Of a stretch of 64,000 nt of DNA, positions 9,407-20,846 are shown one piece after another. Every line of letters starts with the position of its first letter. Within the stretch, counting starts at the first letter, position 1. The DNA comes from Chara braunii (Eukaryota; Streptophyta; Charophyceae; Charales; Characeae): positions 406,697 to 470,696 of the forward strand of contig BFEA01000637.1 of NCBI GenBank assembly GCA_003427395.1, in the 5' to 3' direction. Made by a program: the position numbers and the translations under genes. The notes beneath the pieces were generated by a model that worked only from the letters and a program-made list of their open reading frames with translations, searched no databases and had not been told where the DNA came from.

Positions 9407-11137
9407 TTGGGTTAAACTGACCCTTGCAATCCTGAGGGAGGCGCCCTACATAGGACCGTGTACACAACTAAAGATAGGAAATTGGACTTGTGCTTGCTCT
9501 TTTCCTTTAGAGAATCAGATTTGAGGGTGGCTGGGTGCATGGCATGGCCAGGCCTGGAGGTATAACATGCATGATTGCACACTTGATCAGCTCGCTCCTT
9601 TGAGGAGTAGCTCTAGCCCCCCTTCCTCCGGTGCTGGTGTTCGCCAGTCCGGGGAAGCTTCGGGCAAGTCGCAGGTCGACCCTTCCTCTTCGTATGAAAG
9701 AAGGGCTCCGGTTACCTGGCAGGCGGTTGGTGCTTCGGCTTCGGCTGGGGTGCACAAAAATTAACACGATACGCCAAAAATGCGCTCCCGCAGGCGGAGT
9801 GATCCATTCGGCTGGGTGCTTTTCTTCCTTCTTCTCCTGAGCCCAGCGGGCTGATGCACTATACACTTGAAATGCTTGAAGGAACCAACATGAACACAAG
9901 GGTCATCGAGAAGGAATAATCCTACCCTATGAAAGGACAGACGAAGGAAGACAAAGGGAATGAAGGGAGTCGCTAGACTCCAAAGAAAACTAGCTCACCT
10001 TTGAAGATGCTCACGAGAAGGAACCGACCACTGTGTATGGACAATTGGGGGAGTGGCACACACTGTCCTGAGAGAAAAACTGTGAGATCTGGGTAGGTTG
10101 CACCGGATGCACCTTTGGGAAAGACACTTATTCTATGTGTGTCCCACTTGGGACTTGTGATCTGCATGAGGGAAATTGAGCGTCCTGCCTTTCGGAAGGA
10201 GAGGATGGGTCTGCACCAGTTGGTGCGGGACTACGAAACGTCGTTTTTATCGTAGTGTCGTCGGGTCTCATATGCGGAGGTCGGACCACCGAGCTGTCAG
10301 ACAGGAGTTGGTCTCGCTGGTTGATTAGTAGCACTCTCTCCCGGGCGGACCGAGCATGGCTCGGCACCTTGCCCAGGCGGGATGCGAAACGTCTCCTCAG
10401 GTGGGGTTCTAGCTTGTCGGTTGGTGGAGGGGGACCATTGCGTATGCGGCAAGGAGGGAGCCTCGGAGACGATTGGTAGCTTCCCGTAGTACGGTTTGGG
10501 AAAGGCTGATTCTTGTCGGACCGATGGAAGTGAATGCCCGGACGACTGACTTTTGTTCCTAGCGGGGTGCGCGGGTTGATTCCCGATACCAACAGGGTAT
10601 GCAAGGGCGGCAAAACGGGATGGGGTATTTTGGGCGAATGGAGAGGGGTAACACCCTGTGCCGGAGCCTGGGTACCACGCTTGCAATGGTTGAGCTGCGC
10701 TTGAGGCATGGGATAAAACTCTACCGAAAGTGCCAGCAGAGAGACCACATTGGAAAAGTCTGGCTAGGAGATGACCGTGCCTTGTATGTGAGATTGCCTG
10801 AGTTTTCGTGTTTTGTATCCCCCTCCGTAAAGATGATTGCAATCGGAGCTGTCGGCTGGGGCTATGATTCTAGTCTATTCTCACCCCATGCCTAAGTCTG
10901 CACGAGTGAGTGAAGATCATGAGACGAAGAAATAGGGGTCAGTTTGAAAGGAACCGAGAAAATGAGCTTGGGCGAAAAGGGCCGACTTGGAGAAGGGTAT
11001 CCAAAGGAGGGGAGGTAAACTAGGCTAGACCTTGATAAGGGGTCTGAAATATTCTCATCCAGGATTTAGGTTGATCGGACCCGAGAACCGGGGGCAATGT
11101 TTGGCTGTGAAAAACAGGGTCGGGTGCTGGAACCAAG
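9407..11137 (+). other. Leader of element A, no gene seen
   Basis: About 1.7 kb between the primer-binding site and the first accessory ORF. Frames here lack recognisable domains. The last 200 bp (from about 10900) are homologous to the leader of element B on the minus strand (about 49900-50190), including a shared CATCCAGGAT near 11056, so the stretch belongs to the element and is not host DNA. Confidence 0.6.
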
Positions 11138-11821
11138 ATGGCGTGGTGGCTTTCGTCCCCAATCTATTCCAGCGGGCCGGATATGCCAATATGTGTTAGG
11201 GACGGGGTATCTGTCGTTTTGCCAGAAGAAGGGACCTGGATGGATCTAGAACCGGCGTATCAAACCATGATGTTGGGCGATAGGGATGCGTTCCTTTGGA
11301 TATAAACGTTGTGGACCAAGATCAGCCTAACCTGGCTAACGCCAAGCCTGACGGATTTGGAATTTCGGGGGACGGTGGAAGCCCAGGGCTGGATCTACCT
11401 GTCTAAGGAAGGGGAGAACGCAATGGTGGTAGACTTGGCGTTAGGGATAGTCCCGTACCAATTATTCAGGCAGGCGGAACGGGAAGTGGTGTGGGCCGCG
11501 TGTCAGCGGGTGGAAATGGAAATGGAAAAGACAGATGTGCGGGTGGAACTCGGAGATAGCGGGAACGTAAGGCGGCCGCTCAGGACGATGAGGTGCACCC
11601 TTCCTCCGTTCTTGGTGGACGCTGTCTTCGGGACCCGGAGTAGGCTGGTGCGGATATGTCAGTCCATGACAAACCTCGGGCTGTACCAGGGTGCCCGGCA
11701 GGACTGCTTCCGTCTATCGGTCGAAATGAGACCTTTCGAAGGGAATTGGGCAAAGGAACTGGCTGAGATACTAAACTGCCTCAGCACGGATGAGGTGTTT
11801 GTCCCGAGTTCCTTCTATTGA
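11138..11821 (+). pseudogene. P1: first P-family accessory ORF of element A
   Basis: I do not recognise this protein. The start (ATG 11138, MAWWLSS) is chosen because the minus-strand relative in element B starts at the homologous MARWLSF (49890). One in-frame TAA at 11303-11305 replaces a Trp codon of the relative, and the TGA at 11819-11821 also stands where the relative has Trp and continues into an acidic tail. The body has LEFRGTVEAQGW, then VRVELGD, RPLRTMRCTLPPFLVDAVFG and LSVEMRPFEGNW. The same order of motifs recurs in P2 and P3 downstream. No signal peptide or membrane segment is evident. It lies in sense between the leader and gag. Confidence 0.65.
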
Positions 11822-11994
11822 AAGATAATCTATAGGAATGTGGCGATAGGAGAAATGTTTGTGGACGGGTTGAAAAATCTATGGTACGAGTAAGAGGAAC
11901 GATCTTACCGATGAAGATGAAGATCATGCAATCGAAGACTGGGACTTTTGAGGGAGGGGTCCATGGGGCAGGAATGATGGGGGTGGTCGGCGTC

Positions 11995-12762
11995 GTGCAG
12001 GGTACCAGCATAGCTAGGGAACAACGCTTAAACAACTGGATGTTTAGGGGGTGGGAGCTAAGACAGTTCGAGGGAGGAGTAGAAATGACCCTACCAACAA
12101 GAAATGAGTGAAGAGGAGCAACTTGTGATTGGGTAGGGGAAGCAATCGCATCAGAACTATCGTTCCTATGGGTAGAAAGAGTATGGAACTCATTGAGGGA
12201 AGAGCAAGGATGGGACGACATAGCTGAGGGAAACGTATAAGCCTTCAGGACGGTCTACTTATCAAGAAGGGGGTGGCATCTGTTCTGCGTAACGTTGGCG
12301 TCGGGGCAAGACCCAATGTGGATCTTAGGAGGGGCCGAGCAACGGACTCGTGACATGGGTTACGAATTCACCAACAAGGGATGGGATGAGGTAAGCAGTA
12401 GCGTTGCAATAGGAGGCTGGGAGGAATTCAGGTTGTCGGGCCAGATAGTTCAGGCCTGGGTGTTGTGCTTTGTGGCAGACTGGTTTGGAGGATACAAACA
12501 CATCCTCGCGGTCGCGAAAGCGTTAGACGAAGTAAACCTGGACTTTTCATGGCTAGTCGATGCTTACTACAAGATCTCGTTGGAAATGGGACCGTTCCAC
12601 GTGGATAGTGTGAAAGAGGTCGTCGACATCCTGAATTTTTTTAAGGAAGACCGACTCGAGGTGGATAACGGGGCCGAGTATGCGATACTTCGCCGCGAGG
12701 TGGCAGCGACCCCCTCATATATAGGAGATGTGTTCCTACTGTTCGAAGTACTATGGGTATAG
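11995..12762 (+). pseudogene. P2: second P-family accessory ORF of element A
   Basis: The frame is open from 12241 to 12762; the part before it is homologous to element B's P2 (about 49030-48300, minus) but is broken, with TAA at 12238. Readable motifs are FRTVYLSRRGWHLFCVTLAS, then VAIGGWEEFRLSGQIV, VLCFVADWFGG, YYKISLEMGPF and finally YIGDVFLLFE. These align in order with GTVYL..GW, VEVGGWREFR, RVPRFMIDLVFG and LRHGPF of P3, which marks P1-P3 as tandem paralogues. Function is unknown. No ATG fits the full frame, so the original start is lost. Confidence 0.6.
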
Positions 12763-12903
12763 CCGAAAAATTAGTACGAAGGCAAGAACGACAGAAAGGA
12801 TGGGGTAAGAAGGCATGAGGATAGCTAGCAATGTCCAGCGGAGCGGATGAAATAAGAGGAATTCGCTTTTTGTCCGAACCATGCAGAAACCCACCAACCG
12901 GCA

Positions 12904-13690
12904 ATGGCGATGAGACGCACCCGAACGTCGCGACGACCCACGCACCCTCGACCACCCACGGAAAGCAGTAACGGATGGGAGGTGTCGCTCCCAGCAAGCT
13001 ACGAGGTCCGAGGGATTGACACAGAATGGAGGGTTGTGACCTTGGGGAGGGACCAAGCCTTCATGATGGTGGAATGCTTATGGAGCGGCATGAGGTTCAA
13101 TAGGGGGCCAGGAGACGAATTATACATCGACCTGAGGCTGACTGGGACCGTGTACTTACCTGAGATTGGATGGCTCATGCTAGGAACCGAGACGACACTA
13201 GGGCATGGGCTGCTGCCAATCTTCCGGAGGGCGGCCAGGGCATTAAACTGGATAGGCCAGGAAGTTCGGGGGAGAAGGAATGTGGGGCTAAGAACCCGCG
13301 TAGAAGTAGGAGGCTGGCGAGAGTTTAGAGCCCCAATGGCAGGGTTGTGGTGCCGAGTACCCCGCTTTATGATAGATTTGGTATTCGGCGGCCTCTCGAG
13401 GGCAAGGGACTTGGTGAACTCGACCCTAACCTGAGTTCACCATTTCCAACCACAGACGACAGGAATGTTTTACGATGTGTCGTTAAGACATGGGCCGTTT
13501 TGGGGAAATCGGACCCGTGAATTACTAGAACTTATCAAGATCCTGATATTTGGGGCGCCACTCTTGGCCTTTGAAGAACATGAGCCGATAATTATCAGAG
13601 AAATAGGAATGGGGGAAAATTTACCTTGCAGGGGTGGCTAGCCTATTCGAAGAACCAGACGAACAGGACGGGCCTGAGGAACCGGTGTGA
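12904..13690 (+). pseudogene. P3: third P-family accessory ORF of element A
   Basis: An ATG-initiated frame (MAMRRTRTSRR) with a basic N-terminus runs to a TGA at 13432-13434. The same frame then reads through YDVSLRHGPFWGN to 13641, and a frame change gives an acidic end ASLFEEPDEQDGPEEPV stopping at 13690. Motifs are TGTVYLPEIGWLMLGTE, VEVGGWREFRAPMAG, RVPRFMIDLVFGG and SLRHGPF. A homologue lies on the minus strand at about 47100-46400, in the same order within element B. The conserved order and spacing before gag suggest an accessory product of this retrotransposon lineage. Its role cannot be inferred. Confidence 0.6.
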
Positions 13691-13935
13691 GAAAAATGCT
13701 GGGGAAGGTGGCAAAGGTGAACTCTAACTAGGGGATGATAGAGACAAAAGAAATAATAATGATCTACGGGGGGTAGTGGCTGGAGTCCTATGCTCCCACC
13801 ACTATAAAATAGGAAATATTGAAATAGGAAAGGTGGGACGACTGTAGCAAGCCTTAGGGCCTGGAAATCTGGAAAGCTATGAATAACTGACCATTTCGGG
13901 AAATTGTTTTTCCCTATGTGCAGAATTAGAGAAGG

Positions 13936-15590
13936 ATGGCAACAAAAAAGGAAGCAGGGAGTCAGGGCACAGAGAAGGACGTAGAGCAGAACAAGGCGTC
14001 CGTGAGGGACCGAGAATCGGCAAATCGAGAAGGTACTAACGAAGGAAGGAAGGAAGTGACAACCGGGGAAAGCACGGGAAAAACCGGAGGGAGCAAACGA
14101 GGAACTCAGGAAACTAGAGGGGGCAAGAATAAAGGCAGTCCTGCGCCATGAGCATCTGAGGGTGCGCTGTCAAAGAAGGTAAGGCTAACGGACACCGGGA
14201 AGAAGCTAGCCGAGATAGAAAGGAGAACGGTGGAGTATAAAGCAAAACTCCTTGAGGAAATGATGAACGAAGGCGAGGGGTACTTCGCGGGAGAAGGGTT
14301 GAATGAAGATCAAGGAACAAACCAGGGGCGAGGAGTCAAAACGACACTATAAAAAGGAGAAAGGATAGGACTGGGGAGCGTAGGGAGATGCCAACCAAGA
14401 AAGGGAAGGAGAAAATGGAGTCCCCAAGAAGGGAGGCGGAGAAGGCTACCAACCCGCCGACCATAGACAGCGGCGCAAGCCGACCAGCGGTTTCGCACAT
14501 TATCGCAAGGGGATGCGAAGGGCTTTGGAGCTTAAGAGAAAGGGTGCTAGGCTGGTTCGACCCAGAAGGGACGGCAAAGCCCGAAGAAGGGACGAGAACT
14601 GGTAAGGAAGAACAAGGTTTTGGCACCCCCGATGGAACAGGAGGAACCGAGGGAGGGCTTAAGAAAATGGTGTCCTACCTCACACAGGTGCTAAATAAAA
14701 ATCAGGGATACCTGGCCGATGCCAAGAAGAAGCTGACATTCGACGGGGCTAATATCACAAAATTTCTGATAGACTACGAAAATTTGGCAGCACTACTAAG
14801 GTGGAGCGAGGAAGAGAAGATGGAACACTTAGGGCAGCATGTGTCGTTGAACCTAGGTAGGGACATAATGGCTATCGTTGCAACCAGCGGATCCTGGAAG
14901 GAGGCCCGAGACGTAATGATGCAGAAATATCTGGCAGCCGAGAAAATAGCTACGGAGACAAGGCTAGCTGCAGTACAAAGAAAGAACTTTGCAACATATA
15001 ACGATTTCTTGAGGGAATTCAACCTCGTAGCATTGCGAATCCCGGGGGTAACCGGTCCCATAACGAGTAAATACTTCCTCAAGCAATTCACCGAGTTCGA
15101 CAAAGATAAAATCCTATCAGCCTACCAGCAGACTACAAAGTTTATGAATATACAGGACGTCGACTTCAGCACCGTGACAGACATTGCTGAGAAGATGGTT
15201 GTAACCGACTCACTGACCTTACTGAAAGAAGGAGAAGTCATAGACCTAACCGGCAAAACGGACGATAAGGTAAAGAGAGGGATAGAAAGCCTGCATGAGT
15301 GTGTCAATGGGGTAGACGGAAAGATCGAAAGGGTAGAGAACGCACTGATGGTAATGCAAGCCCAGGTGACGCAAACCCAGGTGGCTCGACCCCCCCTACC
15401 ACCACAGGAAGCAGTAGCCGCGGCGGGAATAGCAAACAGAGGATTCAATAGGAGAGATCCGGCCAATGAGCAATGCAAGTATTGTACGATGGTCGGACAC
15501 TTCGTGCGAGCGTGTCCAAGGCTTAATCATGATATCATGCACAAAAGGTGCTCCCGGACATTGCGAGGGGAGATCATAGGCCCCCAATGA
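13936..15590 (+). pseudogene. gag: gag of element A, zinc-knuckle nucleocapsid
   Basis: The structural polyprotein that would form the particle and bind RNA. The start ATG at 13936 (MATKKEAG) matches the MATEDEIG start in element B. The first part is charged and low-complexity and stops at 14151. An open frame of 400 residues follows at 14388-15590. It contains a capsid-like core (around LTFDGANITKFLIDYENLAA, and QFTEFDKDKILSAYQQT) and a C-terminal zinc knuckle CKYCTMVGHFVRAC, a perfect C-X2-C-X4-H-X4-C. The 15590 TGA stands where element B has GGA, and the frame continues toward protease with further TGA/TAG/TAA stops near 15710, 15769, 15855 and 16115. This suggests a single gag-pol frame that decayed. 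Confidence 0.8.
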
Positions 15591-16241
15591 GAGAAAGTGA
15601 ATTGGAACTCCCCGGGAGCGATGCGTCGGGCCATAATCGCATTTAATAACCTCGACGTCGGCACAGTAGAGGCCGAGCCCGTGGTGGAGCTCGCCTGGGA
15701 ACATGTGTGAGGACACAGGGAGCAGGCCAATGATGGGCGAGATAGGGTTAACGTGACCACCAGGCAGTGAACAGCAGAAAGCAAGGTCGTACAGGACGCC
15801 GTAATGGAAGACGTTGGGGATGGTCCGGGGATGCCACAAGAAGCTGAGGCATAGGAGCAAGAGAAATTTTATGGGAAACCTAGAGAAGAGGCTCTGGTAG
15901 ACAAAGCTGCCTCGGCCAAAAAGAAATTCCGGTATCAGATCCCCATTCTAACTATGTCGGAGACCGATGATACCCTTAGCAAGCTGCTAGGGACCATGGT
16001 GTCAGTCTCTTTCCAAACCATGTTGCAAGCAAGCCGCAGGCTCCTGAAAGGCCTTAGACAACTACTGACGAGGCGAAGAATAGAGTTAGAAGAAGGGCCG
16101 GAACAACAAGAGTAAGAGAAGGAAGAGGAGCCACCACGAGAAGTCGTCAACTTTCAAAGGATCCCCGGGGACCTGGATGAGCTAGAGAAGGCCTTCGCAG
16201 ACATCCGGCTAAGCCTTCCAGACCGTAAAGGTGGCGAGGTT

Positions 16242-16757
16242 ATGAGGGCACCACCAGGGACAAAACTTAGCTTTCACACACTACCGGTGGGTAAGCTGAA
16301 AGTCCACATTAGAAGCCACCACACCGATGCGCTCGTAGATGGAGGGGCTGAAATAACGTTCATTAGGAAAGACTTTGCGAAGATTACGGGATGCCTAGTG
16401 AACAAAGAGACAACGGGAAGCGTCCATGGGGCAGGCAGGGAAATTCCCTTCTCCGGGTATGTTACTAAGTGCGCAGTCAAGACCGGGGTTAGGGAGTCTA
16501 TTTGGTCGTTCCAACGGATAACTGTTATGGACGAAATGGACAATGACATAATCCTTGGGAGACCTCGGTGTGCGAATGTAGAGATGATCGGAATGCATCT
16601 GCATGATGGAACATACATGGTAGACATAAAAGACCCGGTGACGGGACGTGGTGAGCTACTCCGTCTCATCGAAACAAATGGTGACACAACAAAGGGGAAA
16701 CTAGCAACATGGTCGCCATCGTTCGAAGAAAGTGTCAGAAAGGGGGCCTTCGCATGA
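16242..16757 (+). pseudogene. pro: Aspartic protease region of element A pol
   Basis: The retropepsin-like domain that would cleave the polyprotein. The centre is ALVDGGAEITFIRKDF, matching the ALVDTGA-type active site of Ty3 proteases, followed by an IILGRPRC motif typical of the domain's second half. The canonical D-T/S-G reads D-G-G, which may impair catalysis. The frame ends at TGA (16755-16757) but stays open after it, apart from one more TAA near 16833, up to about 17190. It is in sense with gag upstream and RT downstream. Confidence 0.75.
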
Positions 16758-17248
16758 ATGGAGGGAATGAGGGAAAGGGTAGAAATTATGATCGAGGAAA
16801 CATTCAGCAAGAAAGAATGGGTCAAGATGGGGTAACCACAGAAAAAGCGGCGGCAGGAGGACGATGCCCTGGGAGTAATGGTAGTAGAGAAAGAGACGGA
16901 GGTCGAATTGGGAGCCAACTTGCCTATACCAAAGGAGGCTCGAGAGGAGGAAATCGGGATAACACTGGAAGTCCCGGACATACTACACCTCATCAAGGCT
17001 ATCAGATACCATAAGGTATGTGTGAATCTGACTGCGCTCGCCAAATTTGAGGAAGAAGTACGAAAAGGCTACTGCCTGAACGGGAAATTAATCAGTATCC
17101 AGCCTCGGATTGTCGAAGCTCCTCGGGCTATTCCGGTTGTTCGTTTTTTAGGAGAAAGATCCCGGAAGGAAGCATTCGCAAGTACAAGTTAGTAGGGAAG
17201 AAGGCCAAGCCTGTCTCGGTCCTGGTAGAGACAACAAAGGAAGAAGCC

Positions 17249-18205
17249 ATGGAAAAAGAGGAGGAACTCCTCCGAGAGATTAGAGAAAAAAGGGCAACAG
17301 ATTGGCATCGAAGACCGGACGAGGTAGCAGAGACCATGAAGATAGGGGTGGAGGGATTCCTGACAGAGCAGGAGCCATGGTTGATCAAGGAAGCATGCCA
17401 AGAATTTCACCTAGCCTTTGCCTTCAACGACCATGAGAAAGGACGATTAGACGCAAAATTGATACCTCCGGTCAGGATCCACACAGTCAAGCACGAATAT
17501 TGGAATGACAAGGGGCCGGCCTATGACTTTGGAGTAGCAGGGGAAGTAACAAAACTGCTCAGAGCAAAGATGGATTCCTTTGTGGCAGAACCCACCGTGT
17601 CACCATACGCGAATAGATGGTTCGTGTTCCGGAAGCCTAACAAGTCGCTTAGGTAGATCAAAGATCTGCAGAAATTGAATGTTGTCACCATTCGGGACGC
17701 GGGATCATTGCCTCAAGCAGACCTGCTGGCAGAATCTCATGCCGGACGAAGCATTTACTCTTTGGTAGACCTGTATTCGGGATACGATCAGCTCCCGCTG
17801 GACACCCGGGATAGACCCTACATGGCTATACATACCCCGGTAGGTCAATTACCAATGCAAGTAACTCCTATGGGCTCACCAATGTTGTAGTGGAAGCACA
17901 AAGAAGGATGCTTGCAGTTGCGGGAGATATGTTCCCCGCAGAATGTGAACCGTACATTGACGACAATCCAATCAAAGGCCCAAGGGACAAGGATGAAACG
18001 GAAATTCAGCCAGGGATTACAGAGGTTTTTGTGGGACCACCTGCAGGATATCAAAGAGCTTCTTCGCAGGTTCTTCGAATATAACATCACAGCCAGCGGC
18101 CCCAAGAGCATCCTGGCAGTGTCGGAAGTAACCATCCTAGGATTCCGCTGCGGGTCATATGGGAGGAAGCCCGATCCGGCCAAGACGAACAAAATCTCTC
18201 AATGA
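17249..18205 (+). pseudogene. pol: Reverse transcriptase of element A
   Basis: RNA-dependent DNA polymerase of a Ty3-like pol. The N-terminal part has SPYANRWFVFRKPN, then a TAG (17654-17656), then YSLVDLYSGYDQLPL (the catalytic Asp of motif A) and TPVGQLPMQVTPMG. A one-base frame change near 17875 precedes EAQRRM, and the catalytic PYIDDNPIKGP is at about 17950-17985. Another frame change near 18020 leads to the thumb, ending about 18205. The YIDD box itself is intact. The PIKGP after it differs from the LIFS usual in chromoviruses, including C in this window, so this is a separate Ty3-like lineage. Confidence 0.8.
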
Positions 18206-18208
18206 CCA

Positions 18209-18790
18209 ATGCCCCTGCGAACCACAATGGAGGTAAGGGTCTTTCTAGGGGTTGTAGGATTTAAGAGGATTTTCATCAAAGGATTCGCAAAGATAGCCGA
18301 ACCCATTCGGGCCATGATCCACGATGAGGGCACGCTCGATTGGACGGAGGAACGAGAACGTGCCGTCCAGACCTTGAAAGACATATTGACATATGAACAG
18401 GTCACCCTTGCCGCTCCATGTTTTAACGATGAGGTAGGGCGTAGGTTTGTGCTTGAGACCGATGGGAAACCATTAGCCGTGGGAGGAGTCCTGATCCAAA
18501 GAGGGGAAGATGGAAGGGAACGGCCAATCAGGTTTGAGAGTAGGACGTTGAACTCAGCCGAGCGTCGTTACTCTCAATTCAAGAAAGAAGTGTTGGTCGT
18601 TTTCCACTGCCTTAAGAACTTCCAAGCCTACCTCTTTGGGAGGAGGTTCATCTTGAGAATAGATCCGACAAACGTCGCAGGGGCTCTAAGAATTACAAGC
18701 CTATAGACCCCACAGTGGGAAGATGGGTGGGGTTCATTTGACAGTTTGACTACAAGATTGAGCGCATAGACGGTCTCAAGAATAGGGCCG
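18209..18790 (+). pseudogene. pol: RT connection and RNase H of element A
   Basis: The frame starts in the connection (VRVFLGVVGFKRIFIKGFAK) typical of Ty3 RTs, then RNase H from FVLETDGKPLAVGGVLIQ through SRTLNSAERRYSQFKKEVLV and FILRIDPTNV. In a full protein this degrades RNA in the RNA:DNA hybrid. The frame stops at TAG near 18706, where the expected Trp-rich segment follows in frame-shifted sequence (TVGRWVGFI, DGLSR by about 18800). Confidence 0.75.
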
Positions 18791-18795
18791 ACGGC

Positions 18796-19422
18796 TTGAG
18801 CAGGGTGTGTTTTACACCGGAAGGAGTAGAGGACGTGGAACCTACCGATGCGTTCCTCGACTACGAGGGAGGGACCCTTGCGGTAGAGAACGAAATGATA
18901 GAACCCGCTTGCACGTCTGGGGAATTGCTGATTAAGACTTTAGAGAAAGGGTCTCCCGCAGTGGTGGCAGTACTCAGAGAAGGGGCAGTTACAAGAACCG
19001 GCCACAAGGAAGAATTGATGGCGATGGTTGTACAAGGAGGGCGAGAGGTGGTTATGAGTTTGGTCGAGTCATGGGAACAGAAGCGGCAGTACTTAGTAAA
19101 CCAAGTGCGGAATGGACAGGAGGATCGTCAGGATCAGAAGGAATTCTTCCTTATCCGATCGTACGATGACATCTTCAAGGAGATCGACTTATTACTAGTG
19201 GGAAATAAGAAGGTTCAGGAGGTCATCCTCAAGGCCAGAGAGGAAGTTGATAAATATGTACTAAGAAATGAGCACTTGTTCAGAAAAGAGGAAGGCCTAA
19301 TGCCTAGAAGTGTCGTATGTGGACGATCAAAGCAAGTTGACATAATTCAGGCAATACATGATGGGTTGGCAGGGGGGCATCGCTCCCCAAAAGGAACCCT
19401 TACCAAAATAGCGCCACTCTAA
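18796..19422 (+). pseudogene. pol: Linker and integrase zinc-binding domain of element A
   Basis: A charged linker of about 170 residues is followed by the H2C2 zinc-binding part: HDGLAGGHRSPKGT, then across a TAA at 19420-19422 the frame continues to YCQTCLICQEQ (in the next entry). The His pair and the Cys pair are all visible. The stop separates them into two readable frames. The domain would aid integrase multimerisation and DNA binding. Confidence 0.7.
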
Positions 19423-19434
19423 TTTTGGCCGGAA

Positions 19435-20094
19435 ATGGGGAGTATGATTGTCACATACTGCCAGACCTGCTTGATCTGTCAAGAACAGATTACGACTCGA
19501 GTCTTTGAGCCCCTGAGACCCATGCGAGTGTTAGGACCAGGGCACCTGGTTCATCTCGACCTCGTAGTCATACCTGTATCCACGAAAGGATACAAATACA
19601 TACTTGACGCTAGAGATAATCTCAGTGGGTTTGCGGAGGCAGTAGCCCTTAAGAAAAAAAACGAACCGGCGATAGCAAATTGGATCGAGGACTTTTACCT
19701 GAGGCGCCCATTTATTAGAAGATTTATAGCTGATAATGGGACAAAATTCGTGAATCAAGATGTGCTGTGTACATGCAAGAGACTTGGGGTGCCCATCGAG
19801 TTAATTGAGCCATACCACCCCGAAGCTAATGCACCCGTGGAAAGAGGGCACATAACTTTGAAAAACACGATCACAAAGTTAGCAACGGACGATCTTGGGA
19901 ACTGGCCAAAGTACCTCAAGCAAGTAGTGTTTGCAGAAAATGTGACCCCAAAGAGGACCACAGGATGTATTCCAGCCGAATTGTGGTATGGGAGTGAAAT
20001 TGACTTCCCAGTAGAATCCCTGGTAACAACTTGGGGCAGGCTGGATGACGACCTACGCCTGATGATGGAACAGTTAATTGAGATTAGATGTTGA
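19435..20094 (+). pseudogene. pol: Integrase catalytic core of element A
   Basis: Retroviral-type integrase core that would insert the cDNA. The three acidic residues are in place: Asp in VHLDLVV (about 19555), Asp in FIADNGTKFV (about 19732) and Glu in NAPVERGH (about 19840), about 35 residues after the second Asp. The frame ends at TGA (20092-20094). Together with intact YIDD, the core is the best preserved part of this element. Confidence 0.8.
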
Positions 20095-20211
20095 CAGATC
20101 ATTCAAAATGAGGAGGCAATGGAAGAAGTCGTAAACCGGGTTCTGGATAGCAGAATGAAGGACAAGGTAAGGTGGGATTAGTTGCGGAACATCAGAAAAG
20201 AACCACTATAG

Positions 20212-20466
20212 GTGGGAGAAATGGTCCTAGTCAGGAATTCCGCACTAGAAAGTACTTGGTCATGTCAACTGGGGAAAAGATTCAAGGGCCCCTACCGGGT
20301 CGCCAAGAGACTGGGGTTGAACACTTTTGAGTTTGAAGATTTGGATGGGACCAGCGTAAAAGGACCATTTCCAGGACAACGGCTGGTCAGATTCTTAAGT
20401 CGCAACCCAGTGAAACAGTGGTTGCAAGAGGCTCAGGACAAGGAAACTGGGGAACAGGGCGACTAA
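20212..20466 (+). pseudogene. pol: Integrase C-terminal GPY-type tail of element A
   Basis: A short frame with RFKGPYRVAKRLGLNTFEFE, the GPY/F module of Ty3 integrases. No chromodomain follows; the reading ends at TAA 20464-20466 after a charged tail. This contrasts with D and E in this window, which carry chromodomain-like tails. Confidence 0.75.
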
Positions 20467-20487
20467 GGCGCCAACGAAGATCTTACC

Positions 20488-20846
20488 CTGTGTAGCACAC
20501 CGAACATGTTCGGAGCTTTTCCGAACGTCCGAACATGATCGGTTGTTCGGCCGAACGCCACCCGAACGTGTTCGGTCGAACATATTAAAAAAAAAAAAAA
20601 AAAAAAAACTTTTTGTTTTGGTTTTTTATTTTTAACTTTGGTTACGAATTTGACCAAACCTCCAAGGCAAAAGTTGTTTGTATTATTATTTTATATAACA
20701 TATATTTATTTCAGATTTTTTGGAGAACCTTTTTTTTGTTTTTTTTTATATATTTTTATGTTCGCGTTCGGAGAGTTTCGGCGCTCGTTCGCGTTCGGTC
20801 TGAATGTTCGGGTTCGGTCACCGAACCTGAACACGATGCTACACAG
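20488..20846. mobile_element. hAT-like non-autonomous transposon, 359 bp
   Basis: The ends CTGTGTAGCA and TGCTACACAG are perfect 10-bp inverted repeats, and ATCTTACC is duplicated on both sides (20480-20487 and 20847-20854). An 8-bp duplication with C-T-N-T-G ends fits the hAT superfamily. The interior is non-coding, AT-rich in the middle, with many CCGAAC/GTTCGG hexamers near both ends, including the palindrome CCGAACATGTTCGG. These may be subterminal transposase sites. It lies 22 bp after the pol stop of element A. Confidence 0.85.

Noticed and set aside
14343-14356. CTATAAAAAGG before the gag frame at 14388 as a promoter
   Set aside because: In element B the same place is coding sequence (around GQWRKDR), so the TAA-containing motif in A is a decayed codon stretch.
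16274-17044. 256-residue minus-strand frame over the protease region
   Set aside because: It is the antisense shadow of protease-pol and has no domain of its own.
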